From CAYQSU01 sp964420325 (lineage in GTDB: Bacteria > Pseudomonadota > Alphaproteobacteria > Rhodospirillales > Defluviicoccaceae): a DNA stretch of 59,590 nt. The stretch covers positions 1 through 59,590 of the forward strand of contig CAYQSU010000012.1 in NCBI GenBank assembly GCA_964420325.1, given 5' to 3'. This document shows, piece by piece, positions 24,952 through 32,817 of the stretch; the stretch's first letter is position 1; every line of letters starts with the position of its first letter. A program made the translations under genes and the position numbers. A model generated the notes under the pieces. The model was not told where the DNA came from, did not search any database, and saw only the letters and a list, made by a program, of their open reading frames with translations.

Positions 24952-25353
24952 ATGGCTGAGACGTACGGCATCGCCGAGCTGGCAGAGGCGTTCGGCGTCA
25001 CCACAAGGACCATCCGCTTCTACGAGGATCAGGGCCTGATCACGCCCCTGCGCGAGGGCAGCCGTCGCGTCTACCGGCCGCGCGACCGGGTGCGGCTCAA
25101 GCTGATCATGCGCGGCAAGCGGCTCGGCTTCTCCTTGGGCGAGATCCGCGAGATGATCGACATCTACGATGCCGATCCGTCCGAGGTCGCCCAGCTCCGC
25201 CTGGTGCTGGCGAAGATCGCCGACCGCCGGCTGGCGCTGGTCCGCCAGCAGAAGGACGTCGAGACCATGCTTGGCGAGCTGGCCGCCCTGGAGGCCCGCT
25301 GCACCGAGCTGCTGGCCGAGAAGCAGGGCACCGCCGAGCCCCTGCAGGCGTGA
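24952..25353 (+). CDS. MerR-family regulator, LiuR-like
   Basis: 133 residues. The N-terminal winged helix-turn-helix (YGIAELAEAFGVTTRTIRFYEDQGLI, residues 4-29) and RVYRPRDRVRLKLIMRGKRLGFSLGEI are typical MerR. The long C-terminal helix (residues 85-125) is the dimer coiled coil. No metal-binding cysteine cluster is present. The sequence type resembles LiuR regulators of branched-chain amino acid breakdown, but no liu genes are nearby. It is convergent with the propeller protein. Confidence 0.85.
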   Translation: MAETYGIAELAEAFGVTTRTIRFYEDQGLITPLREGSRRVYRPRDRVRLKLIMRGKRLGFSLGEIREMIDIYDADPSEVAQLRLVLAKIADRRLALVRQQKDVETMLGELAALEARCTELLAEKQGTAEPLQA

Positions 25354-25413
25354 TCCGCCGCTGCCGCGTCCGCTGACGTCCCTCACCGGTGCCGGGCGGG
25401 AGCGGCGGCGGCG

Positions 25414-27603
25414 CTACGGCGTGTCGGCGATCGGCGTCGGCGTCGTCACCGTAACCTCGTTGTTGCCGGACCTGGGATCGGGCGTCGAGTGCGTCACCAC
25501 CGCCCGGGCGGTGAGCGCGGCGGCGCCTCCCTGGGCGGGGTCGATCTCGCGCTTCGCAACCTGGATCCGGATCGTCAGCGTCCGCTGCTCGCCCGCGCTC
25601 AGCGTCCCGAGGTCACACAGAAATGTGCTCGCCCTGGGGTTGAAGGTGTTGCACTCGCCCGGCGCCTCCAGGATCGAGACGGTCTCGCCGGGAAGCGACA
25701 GGCGCTCGATCAACAGCACGTTCTCCGCCCCGTCCGGCCCGCTGTTGCCGACGTTGGCCCGGTAGGTGATGTTCGTGCGTTCGGCCTGCGGGTCGGCCGG
25801 CTCCGGCTTGGTGAACGCCCGGACGAGGCGAAGCGTCGTCCAGACGTCGGCCGACGGCCCGGCGAACAGCATGCTCTCGCCGGCCTCGTTGTTGGCTGGC
25901 TCCGGGTCCGGCGTCGCGCTCTCGATCGAGACCGCGTTCTCGACCGTCGTCGGCCTGTCGAGCGTCCGCACCGTGTAGCTCACCGTCGCCGCCTGACTGC
26001 GGGCGATGGTGCCGAGATCGCACGAGAGCATCAGGGCACCCGACGCATCGGTGTCGCCACCCGCGTCCGGCTTCGGCAGGCACGTGCCCTGGCTCGCCGC
26101 CAGCGCGCCGACCCTGAGCGTCGCCTCCGGGTCGTAGGTCAGGAGATCCGTCAATACCACCTCGCCGGCGGCCGCCGGCCCGCGGTTGGCGACGCGCACT
26201 GTGCACGTGGCCAGCTCGTTGACCGCGAGCGGGCGTGCCGGCTCGCACGCCTTGGTCACCGCGAGGTCGGCCTCCGCCACCGGCGGCTCGGAGAGGGCGA
26301 CGAAGACGTCCTCGGCATTGTTGGCGTCCGCGGCCACCAGGTTGGAGGCCAGCGACACGAAGGCGACGACGCTGCCGTCGGCGTTGATCGCTGGGTCCCG
26401 GCTGTTGCGGTTGGCCTGGACCCGGCTCGGCCCGATGTTCACCCGCTCCACCCGGCCCGTCGCGCGGTCGTGGACGAAGATGTCGGCGGCATTGTTGCTG
26501 TCCGCGGAGACCAGGTTGGTGGCCCAGGACGTGAACGCCACGAACCGGCCGTCGCCGCTGATCGCGGGGGCGGTGCTCGCCCGGTCTCCGGGCGCGCCCC
26601 GGCGGTCGGTGCTTACCCGCTCGGTTTGGCCGGTCTCGCGGTCGTGCACGTAGATGTGGATGCCGCCGGTCGCATCGCCGTCAACCAAGTTGGACGCTGC
26701 CGAGCGGAAGGCGACGAGACGGCCGTCGGCGCTGATCGCGGGCTCCGCGCTCGCGCCATCTGCCTGGATGCCGAGGGGGCCGACGCTCACCCGCGCCGTC
26801 CGTCCCGTCTCGCGGTCGTGAACGAAGATGTCCTGGCGATCGTTGGTGTCGCCGTCCACCAGGTTCGAGGCCGTGGACCGGAACGCGACGAAGCGGCCGT
26901 CGGCGCTGATCGCGGGCTCGGTGCTCGCGTCGTTCGCTTCCGCACCGCCGGGGCCGACGCTGACCCGCTCGGTCACTCCCGTCTCGCGGTCGTGGACGAA
27001 GATGTCGGAGGCGCCGTTGGTGTCGTCGTCCACCAGGTTCGAGGCCGTGGACTGGAACGCGACGAAGCGGCCGTCGGCGCTGATCGCGGGAGCCGTGCTC
27101 GCCCCGTTGGCCTCGATGCCCTCGGGGCCGACGCTGACCCGCTCGGTCGCTCCCGTCTCGCGGTCGTGGACGAAGACGTCGTCGCCCCCGTTGCCGTCCT
27201 CCTCGACCAGGTCGGGAGCCCACGAGGTGAAGGCGACGAAGCCGCCGTCGGCGCTGATCGCGGGCTCGCGGCTGACACCGTTCGCCTGCGTGCCGCCGGG
27301 GCCGATGCTCACCCGCTCGGTCTCTTCCGTCTCCCGGTCGCGGACGAAGATGTCGTCGAACCGGTTGCTGTCCCCGGCCACCAGGGTGGAGGCCGCCGAG
27401 CGGAAGGCGACGAAGCGGCCGTCGGCGCTGACCGCGGGCTCCAGTGCCGCGGCATTGGCCTCGACGCTCGCCGAGCTCACGCTCACCCGTTCGACCGGTG
27501 CGGGCGGCGCCGCGCTTGCCGGTGACGCGCAGAGCCACGCCGCTCCACTGGTCAGTACTGCGGTGATCGCTGTCAAGCACCTCGGTGCCGTGGCTCTCGG
27601 CAT
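25414..27603 (-). CDS. Secreted seven-repeat beta-propeller protein with DUF11 domains
   Basis: 729 residues. A signal peptide covers about residues 1-32 (ends SPASAAPP). Residues 39-444 are seven consecutive 58-residue repeats of the PD40/TolB type (consensus core AISADGRFVAFxSxASNLVxxD, then DIFVHDRETGxTERVS). Seven blades should close a beta-propeller. Two DUF11-like Ig-fold domains follow (about 450-560 and 580-720; motifs DLAVTKACEPARP and VANRGPAAAGEV). There is no transmembrane anchor or sorting signal at the C-terminus (PTPIADTP). It is probably exported to the periplasm or surface; the ligand is unknown. AGAGGAGG precedes the ATG. Confidence 0.85.
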   Translation of the reverse strand: MPRATAPRCLTAITAVLTSGAAWLCASPASAAPPAPVERVSVSSASVEANAAALEPAVSADGRFVAFRSAASTLVAGDSNRFDDIFVRDRETEETERVSIGPGGTQANGVSREPAISADGGFVAFTSWAPDLVEEDGNGGDDVFVHDRETGATERVSVGPEGIEANGASTAPAISADGRFVAFQSTASNLVDDDTNGASDIFVHDRETGVTERVSVGPGGAEANDASTEPAISADGRFVAFRSTASNLVDGDTNDRQDIFVHDRETGRTARVSVGPLGIQADGASAEPAISADGRLVAFRSAASNLVDGDATGGIHIYVHDRETGQTERVSTDRRGAPGDRASTAPAISGDGRFVAFTSWATNLVSADSNNAADIFVHDRATGRVERVNIGPSRVQANRNSRDPAINADGSVVAFVSLASNLVAADANNAEDVFVALSEPPVAEADLAVTKACEPARPLAVNELATCTVRVANRGPAAAGEVVLTDLLTYDPEATLRVGALAASQGTCLPKPDAGGDTDASGALMLSCDLGTIARSQAATVSYTVRTLDRPTTVENAVSIESATPDPEPANNEAGESMLFAGPSADVWTTLRLVRAFTKPEPADPQAERTNITYRANVGNSGPDGAENVLLIERLSLPGETVSILEAPGECNTFNPRASTFLCDLGTLSAGEQRTLTIRIQVAKREIDPAQGGAAALTARAVVTHSTPDPRSGNNEVTVTTPTPIADTP
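26272..27489 (-). repeat. Seven tandem 174-bp coding repeats
   Basis: Seven in-frame units of 58 codons each encode the propeller blades. The middle units (3, 4 and 5) are the most alike. Unit 6 has a diverged linker (STDRRGAPGD), and unit 7 loses the final HDRETG part (EDVFVALSEP). Lengths are equal by eye count. The pattern suggests duplication of whole blades. Confidence 0.85.
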
Positions 27604-27740
27604 TTCGGCCTCCTCTTCCCGATCCGGCTGCGGTCGCGCGTTGGCCGATCGCGACTTCTGTCTTTGGCCCCAGCGCAGCTCGTCGGACCCTACCTCGACT
27701 GCCCGGCCGGGTCAAACCCTCCAGGCCGGCCGTCATGCCG

Positions 27741-28001
27741 ATCGCTCGAACGGCGGAGCTGTTCAAGGAGTGCTTCGTTGGGTGGGCCGAGCCGATGCGA
27801 AGCACCGATCCCGACGTCGTGGGCATCGACGCCAAGACCGCGCGGCGCATCCACGCCCGGCGCAAGGGCCGCGGCCCCCTGCGCCTCGTCTCGGCCCGGG
27901 CGAGCCGTCAGCGGCTTGTCCTCGGCCCCGCAAACCGTCGCCAGAGAAATCAGCGAGATCGAGGCGATTCCCGTGCCTGACGCCGCCGATGCGGACGCCT
28001 C
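27741..28001 (+). pseudogene. ISAs1-family transposase remnant
   Basis: A translated stretch reads LFKECFVGWAEPMR, then VVGIDAKTARR, then GPLRLVSARASRQRLVLG. This matches the middle of ISAs1-family (DDE_Tnp_1-associated) transposases, whose motifs are like AIDGKTLRR and GPLHLVSAWASEQRLVLG. After VLGP the similarity continues in another frame as REISEIEAIPVPD (family: KSNEITAIP), so there is a frameshift. The N-terminus, the rest of the catalytic domain and the terminal repeats are missing. The first catalytic Asp survives in GIDAKT. It is a dead fragment of a once mobile element. Confidence 0.72.
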
Positions 28002-28028
28002 TCGGTCGCAAACACATAGAAAAAATAT

Positions 28029-28076
28029 GGATACTGTGAACCGGCTTACAGATCCACAATGGGTTTGTGGGTATCC
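28029..28076 (+). other. 48-nt element able to form a three-way junction, upstream of two small membrane peptides
   Basis: The outer stem pairs 28029-28034 (GGATAC) with 28071-28076 (GTATCC). Inside are two hairpins. Arm 1 pairs 28035-28037 with 28048-28050 and 28039-28040 with 28046-28047, with one bulged G and a 5-nt loop. Arm 2 pairs 28054-28059 (CCACAA) with 28065-28070 (TTGTGG), with a 5-nt loop. Arm 2 abuts the outer stem and could stack on it. All pairs are Watson-Crick. The element is AT-richer than its surroundings and ends 29 nt before the first peptide start. It could be a leader RNA or a DNA inverted repeat; no clear promoter was found. The flanking sequence back to 27604 otherwise holds only the transposase remnant. 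Confidence 0.5.
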
Positions 28077-28105
28077 TCGGCACCAACAGAGTGAGGGAGG
28101 GAGCC

Positions 28106-28207
28106 ATGCGGAACGTCAAACGCTTTCTGGTGCGACTGCTGGTGCCGTTGACCACCCTCGCCGCGCTTTCCGGATGGGCCGCATCGGCCCTGTTCCTTCC
28201 GGCCTGA
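28106..28207 (+). CDS. Small membrane peptide, 33 aa
   Basis: ATG at 28106 follows a strong purine-rich ribosome binding site (GAGGGAGGGAGCC). The peptide starts MRNVKRFLVRLLVPLTTLAA and ends SGWAASALFLPA. A basic N-terminus is followed by a hydrophobic helix, as in single-pass small membrane proteins or very short signal-like peptides. No family is recognised. It is followed 36 nt later by another tiny membrane peptide with its own ribosome binding site. Confidence 0.5.
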   Translation: MRNVKRFLVRLLVPLTTLAALSGWAASALFLPA

Positions 28208-28243
28208 GCACGGGAGCGTGGAAGCGAAGACAGGAGACGGGCG

Positions 28244-28324
28244 ATGAACGAGAGCATGTTCAGGGTTCTTCTCAGCGGCGTCGCGGTGTGGATGGCGGTC
28301 GTCGGCGCGATGGCCGTGGTCTGA
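28244..28324 (+). CDS. Small membrane peptide, 26 aa
   Basis: ATG at 28244 is preceded by CAGGAGACGGGCG, a good Shine-Dalgarno. The peptide begins MNESMFRVLLSGVAVWMAVV and ends GAMAVV. Residues 6-26 are hydrophobic, enough for one membrane helix. No family is recognised. The paired arrangement and good ribosome binding sites favour real translation, but there is no homology support. The 114 bp after it, up to 28438, show nothing clear. Confidence 0.48.
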   Translation: MNESMFRVLLSGVAVWMAVVGAMAVV

Positions 28325-28438
28325 CGGCGGCGTTCTGGGGACTCGGCCGCGGGGGCTGCGCGTGGTAGGATCGCCGGCAGGTGCACCGGCGGGACGGCGC
28401 GGCGGCACGCCTGACGTGCAGCGGGACGGGGAGGGGAG

Positions 28439-29038
28439 ATGGTCCGATCGAGGGCGGCGAGCGCGTTCCAGGCCGCGGCGGCCGGGGTGCGCGCCTACAT
28501 CGACGCTTTCGCCCGCGCGGGCGGGCTTCCCCGCGGCTTCTGGGAGGATGCCTTCGTCCTCGGCTTCCTCACCCTCTCGGTGCAGACGTTCTCGCGGATG
28601 GCGACCAGCTTCCGACTCGCCGATCGCGACCTCGGGCTCGTCACCTCCGCCGTCTTCGATCAACTCTCCGGCGGCGACGGCACTCGGATCCTGCGGCGGA
28701 TCCAGGCCCTGGGCGCGGCCGGCAACCCTGACTTCCGCGAGGGCGCCCGCAATGCCGACAAGATCCTCTGCGTCGCCCACGGCATGAGCCGGTGCGACGA
28801 CGATCCGGACGTCGTCCGGGCGAGGGCGGCGGCCCACCTCTATCCGGCGCCGCTCGTGGAGCTGCCGGGGGCGCGGCTCGGCGGCGCCCCGCACGTCTCC
28901 GCCCTCATCCGGGCGCTGTTCTTCGACATCGTCGAGAGGCGCCTCGGCACCGATCCGTTCCAGCCCAGGGCGCGGCACGCGCCAGAGCCGCGGCGCGACC
29001 GGGCGCCGACCACCGTCCGCGCCCTCCGTCGGCGGTGA
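28439..29038 (+). CDS. Unrecognised protein, 199 aa
   Basis: The ATG follows GGGGAGGGGAG. The protein is soluble-looking with no signal peptide. Visible features are an N-terminal helical stretch (AAAAGVRAYIDAFARAGGLPRGFWEDAFVLGFL, quoted here only as positions 13-45), a hydrophobic patch near 41-55, two cysteines close together (ILCVAHGMSRCDDD) and an Arg/Pro-rich tail. The codon pattern (high G/C at third positions) is consistent with real coding. I do not recognise a family. It lies 59 bp before the M24 hydrolase and may be cotranscribed with it. Confidence 0.62.
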   Translation: MVRSRAASAFQAAAAGVRAYIDAFARAGGLPRGFWEDAFVLGFLTLSVQTFSRMATSFRLADRDLGLVTSAVFDQLSGGDGTRILRRIQALGAAGNPDFREGARNADKILCVAHGMSRCDDDPDVVRARAAAHLYPAPLVELPGARLGGAPHVSALIRALFFDIVERRLGTDPFQPRARHAPEPRRDRAPTTVRALRRR

Positions 29039-29097
29039 CGGCGCGGCCGGTCTTCGCCGTGAACGGGCGATAAGCGGGCGGGCAGAAACGGGTCTCG

Positions 29098-30252
29098 ATG
29101 ATGGCGATCCATGTCTCTCGGAACGAGCTGAGCCAGCGGCGCGCCCGCGCCTGTCGGGCGATGGCGGCGGAGGGGCTCGACGCGCTGCTTCTCTTCCGCC
29201 AGGAGAGCCTCTACTACCTCACCGGCTACGACACCTTCGGCTACGTGTTCTTCCAGTGCCTCGTGCTCGGCGCCGAAGGCGGCACGACCCTGCTCACCCG
29301 GGCGCCCGACCTGCGCCAGGCGCGGCACACCTCGGTGATCGAGGACATCCGCATCTGGGTCGACGGCCCGGATGCCGATCCGGCCGGGGAGCTCCGCGCC
29401 ATCATCGTCGAGCATGGTCTGGCCGGCGGCCGGCTCGGCGTCGAGTGGGAGGCCTACGGGCTCACCGCCCGCAACGGCCGGCGGCTGGCGGCGGCGCTCG
29501 AGGGCGTGTGCCGGCTCGCCGACGCCTCCGAGCTGGTGAGCCGGCTCCGCCTGATCAAGAGCCCGGCCGAGATGGCGTTCGTCCGCGAGGCCGCCCTGCT
29601 CGCCGACGCGGCCTATGACGCGGCACTGGCGACGACGGCGCCGGGGGCGTCGGAGGCCGACGTCCTCGCCTCCATGCAGGGGGCGGTGTTCAAGGGCGGC
29701 GGCGACTACCCGGCCAATCCGTTCATCATCGGCTCCGGCCGCGACGCGCTGCTCTGCCGTTACTTCTCCGGCCGGCGCACGATCGAGGCCGACGACCAGC
29801 TGACGCTGGAGTGGGCCGGCGTGTACCGCCACTACCACGCCTGCCTGATGCGGACGCTCACGCTCGGCCGGCCGCCGGCCCGGCAGCGGGCGATGTTCGC
29901 GGCGGCCAGGGACGCGCTCGCCGCGGCGACCGAGGCGCTGCGGCCGGGGCGGCCGCTCGGCGAGGCGTTCGACGCCCACGCCCGTACCCTCGATCGGGCG
30001 GGCTTTCGGCAGCACCGCATGAACGCCTGCGGCTACAGCCTCGGCGCCACCTTTGCGCCGAACTGGATGGACTGGCCGATGCTCCATGCCGGCAACCGCG
30101 AAACCGCGGCGGCGGGCATGGTGGTGTTCGTCCACATCATCATCTTCGATTCCGGCCGCGAGCTTGCCATGACGCTCGGCCACACGGTCGCCATCGGTGC
30201 CGACGGCCCGGAGCCGCTCACCCGGTCGCCGCTCGAGTTCGTCGTCCTCTGA
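29098..30252 (+). CDS. M24-fold (creatinase/prolidase-like) hydrolase lacking metal ligands
   Basis: 384 residues with the creatinase N-terminal domain (DALLLFRQESLYYLTGYDTFGY, about 28-50) and the C-terminal pita-bread domain. At the metal site the two Asp of active aminopeptidases are replaced (LEWAGVYRHYHACLMRT: Glu238 and Cys249). The usual GHGIG histidine region is ACGYSLG. The first Glu region is VFVHIII and the last Glu is His362 in LGHTVAI. The substrate-site HY is RYFS. It therefore belongs with metal-independent relatives such as creatinase or DoeA-like ectoine hydrolase, or is inactive. The substrate is unknown. Confidence 0.75.
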   Translation: MMAIHVSRNELSQRRARACRAMAAEGLDALLLFRQESLYYLTGYDTFGYVFFQCLVLGAEGGTTLLTRAPDLRQARHTSVIEDIRIWVDGPDADPAGELRAIIVEHGLAGGRLGVEWEAYGLTARNGRRLAAALEGVCRLADASELVSRLRLIKSPAEMAFVREAALLADAAYDAALATTAPGASEADVLASMQGAVFKGGGDYPANPFIIGSGRDALLCRYFSGRRTIEADDQLTLEWAGVYRHYHACLMRTLTLGRPPARQRAMFAAARDALAAATEALRPGRPLGEAFDAHARTLDRAGFRQHRMNACGYSLGATFAPNWMDWPMLHAGNRETAAAGMVVFVHIIIFDSGRELAMTLGHTVAIGADGPEPLTRSPLEFVVL

Positions 30253-30320
30253 TGCCCTACCTCATCCTTCTCGTCATCGTCTTCCTTCTGGTCATGATGG
30301 TGACCTGCGTGATCGCCTGA
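30252..30320 (+). CDS. Tiny membrane peptide, 22 aa, coupled to the M24 gene
   Basis: The ATG shares one base with the stop of the M24 gene (TGATG). The peptide is almost entirely hydrophobic (MPYLILLVIVFLLVMMVTCV, then IA), i.e. one membrane helix with a cysteine near its end. The exact stop/start overlap and the absence of any charged residue argue for translation by reinitiation. No family is recognised. Confidence 0.48.
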   Translation: MPYLILLVIVFLLVMMVTCVIA

Positions 30321-30346
30321 ACGCGGCCCTGGATGTTGCGTTTACG

Positions 30347-30375
30347 TTGCACCCGAAGGCGGAGGTTGATAGAGT
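30347..30375 (+). promoter_or_regulatory. Candidate promoter of prs
   Basis: TTGCAC (30347-30352) and TAGAGT (30370-30375) have a 17-nt spacer in an otherwise GC-rich gap. Transcription from about 30382 would leave a leader of about 87 nt before prs. Confidence 0.42.
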
Positions 30376-30468
30376 TCGCGGCGCCCGCGGGCGGGATCGG
30401 GGTCGCCGGCGGCGCAAGGCTCCGCGCCCGGCGGCCGGAAGCCGGCGGGGGAGAGGGGCTCACGCGCC

Positions 30469-31401
<933 letters not shown>

Positions 31402-31473
31402 CGGGAATTCCTGTATGAAGCATCCGCTGCCGGCCCGCCGCACGCGGGTCCCCGATGACATGGAGTACGCACG

Positions 31474-32136
31474 ATGTCGGACGTCGTAAGCCTCGCCGCC
31501 GAGCGCCGCCAGAGGATCGGCAAGGGTGGTGCCCGCGCCGCGCGCCGCGCCGGGCGGGTGCCGGCGATCATCTACGGCGACAACAAGCCGCCAGAGGCGA
31601 TCTCCCTCGATCCCGTCGAGCTGCAGAAGCAGCTCCGCGGCCACGGCTTCTTCGCCCGGGTGTTCGAGATCGACCTGGGTGGCGAGACGCACCGGGTGCT
31701 CGCCCGCGACCTGCAGCACGATCCGGTGAAGGGGACGCCGATGCACGTCGACTTCATGCGCTTCGGCGCCGCCACCCGGGTCGAGGTCGAGGTCCCCGTG
31801 GTTTTCAAGGGCGAGGGCGAGTGCCCGGGCCTGAAGAAGGGCGGCATGCTCAACATCGTGCTGCACGAGATCCCTCTCGTCTGCAAGGCGGACGCGATCC
31901 CGGAAAGCCTCACCGTCGATCTCTCCGGTCTCGAGATCGGCGATGTGATCCACCTCTCCGCCGTCGCCCTGCCGGCGGGCGCCGAGTTGGCGCTCGCCGA
32001 CGCCGAGGGCGCCGTGGCGACGATCGCGGCACCGACGGTGGCGGCGGTCGAGGAGGAGGAGGTCGAGGCAGCGGCGGAGGAGGCCGTCGAGCCGGAGATC
32101 GTCGAGCGCAAGGGCGGCGAGGGGACCAAGGAGTAG
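31474..32136 (+). CDS. rplY: 50S ribosomal protein L25/CTC
   Basis: 220 residues, the long general-stress form: an N-terminal L25 domain that binds 5S rRNA (RRAGRVPAIIYGDNKPPEAISLD) plus a C-terminal TL5/CTC beta domain (KGTPMHVDFMRF, LTVDLSGLEIGDVIHLS). The last 30 residues are Glu/Ala-rich and acidic. It sits between prs and pth as in many Proteobacteria. Confidence 0.97.
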   Translation: MSDVVSLAAERRQRIGKGGARAARRAGRVPAIIYGDNKPPEAISLDPVELQKQLRGHGFFARVFEIDLGGETHRVLARDLQHDPVKGTPMHVDFMRFGAATRVEVEVPVVFKGEGECPGLKKGGMLNIVLHEIPLVCKADAIPESLTVDLSGLEIGDVIHLSAVALPAGAELALADAEGAVATIAAPTVAAVEEEEVEAAAEEAVEPEIVERKGGEGTKE

Positions 32137-32151
32137 GCGTCCACAAGGGGG

Positions 32152-32817
32152 ATGGCGCCGATCCCGCTCGTGCTCCTGGTCGGTCTCGGCAATCCGGGGC
32201 CGGCCTATGCCCGCAACCGCCACAACATCGGCTTCATGGCCCTCGATGCCGTCGTCCGCCGCCATGGCTTCGGGCCGTTCCGCAGCCGGTTTCGCGGCGA
32301 GGCCGCAGAGGGCACTTTGGCCGGCCGCCGGGTTCTCGCGCTGAAGCCGATGACGTACATGAACGAATCCGGGCGCGCCGTCGCCGAGGCGGTGCGCTTC
32401 CACAAGCTCCCGCTGGCCGACGTCGTGGTTTTCCATGACGAGCTCGACCTTGCCGAGGGCAGGCTCCGGGTCAAGCGGGGCGGCGGCCATGCCGGCCACA
32501 ACGGGCTGCGCAGCATCCACACCCACATCGGTCCCGACTACCGTCGCGTGCGCCTCGGCATCGGCCATCCCGGCGACAAGGCGCGCGTGGTCGGCCACGT
32601 GCTGAAGGACTTCGCCAAGGCCGACGAGAGGTGGCTCGGGCCGCTTCTTGATGCCGTCGCCGAGCACGCTCCCTTGCTCGTCGCCGGCGACGACGCCGGC
32701 TTCATGAGCAAGGTGGCGCTGGCCACGGCGCTGCCGCGTGCCCGGCCGCCGCAGACCGATCCTGCGACCGGGGCGGGCCGCCCCGCGACCACGCCGGGCG
32801 GCGACGATGGGCATTAA
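32152..32817 (+). CDS. pth: Peptidyl-tRNA hydrolase
   Basis: Pth, 221 residues, recycles peptidyl-tRNA. The signature LVGLGNPGPAYARNRHNIGF includes the catalytic His (RHN). MTYMNESGRAV, the FHDELDLAEGRLRVKRGGGHAGHNGLRS loop and GIGHPGDK are conserved. The C-terminal 30 residues are a low-complexity extension. The end of the gene overlaps the start of ychF by 11 nt. Confidence 0.97.
   Translation: MAPIPLVLLVGLGNPGPAYARNRHNIGFMALDAVVRRHGFGPFRSRFRGEAAEGTLAGRRVLALKPMTYMNESGRAVAEAVRFHKLPLADVVVFHDELDLAEGRLRVKRGGGHAGHNGLRSIHTHIGPDYRRVRLGIGHPGDKARVVGHVLKDFAKADERWLGPLLDAVAEHAPLLVAGDDAGFMSKVALATALPRARPPQTDPATGAGRPATTPGGDDGH

Noticed and set aside
25489..27525. A 678-codon open frame on the plus strand
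   Set aside because: It is the antisense of the propeller gene. The open frame comes from high GC content and the repeat structure; the translation is Arg/Gly/Val-rich repeats without any family and the opposite strand has a signal peptide and clear domains.
27664..28368. A 234-codon plus-strand frame running through the three-way-junction element and both peptide genes
   Set aside because: Only the middle resembles a transposase; the rest is low-quality. The frame conflicts with two short frames that have better ribosome binding sites.
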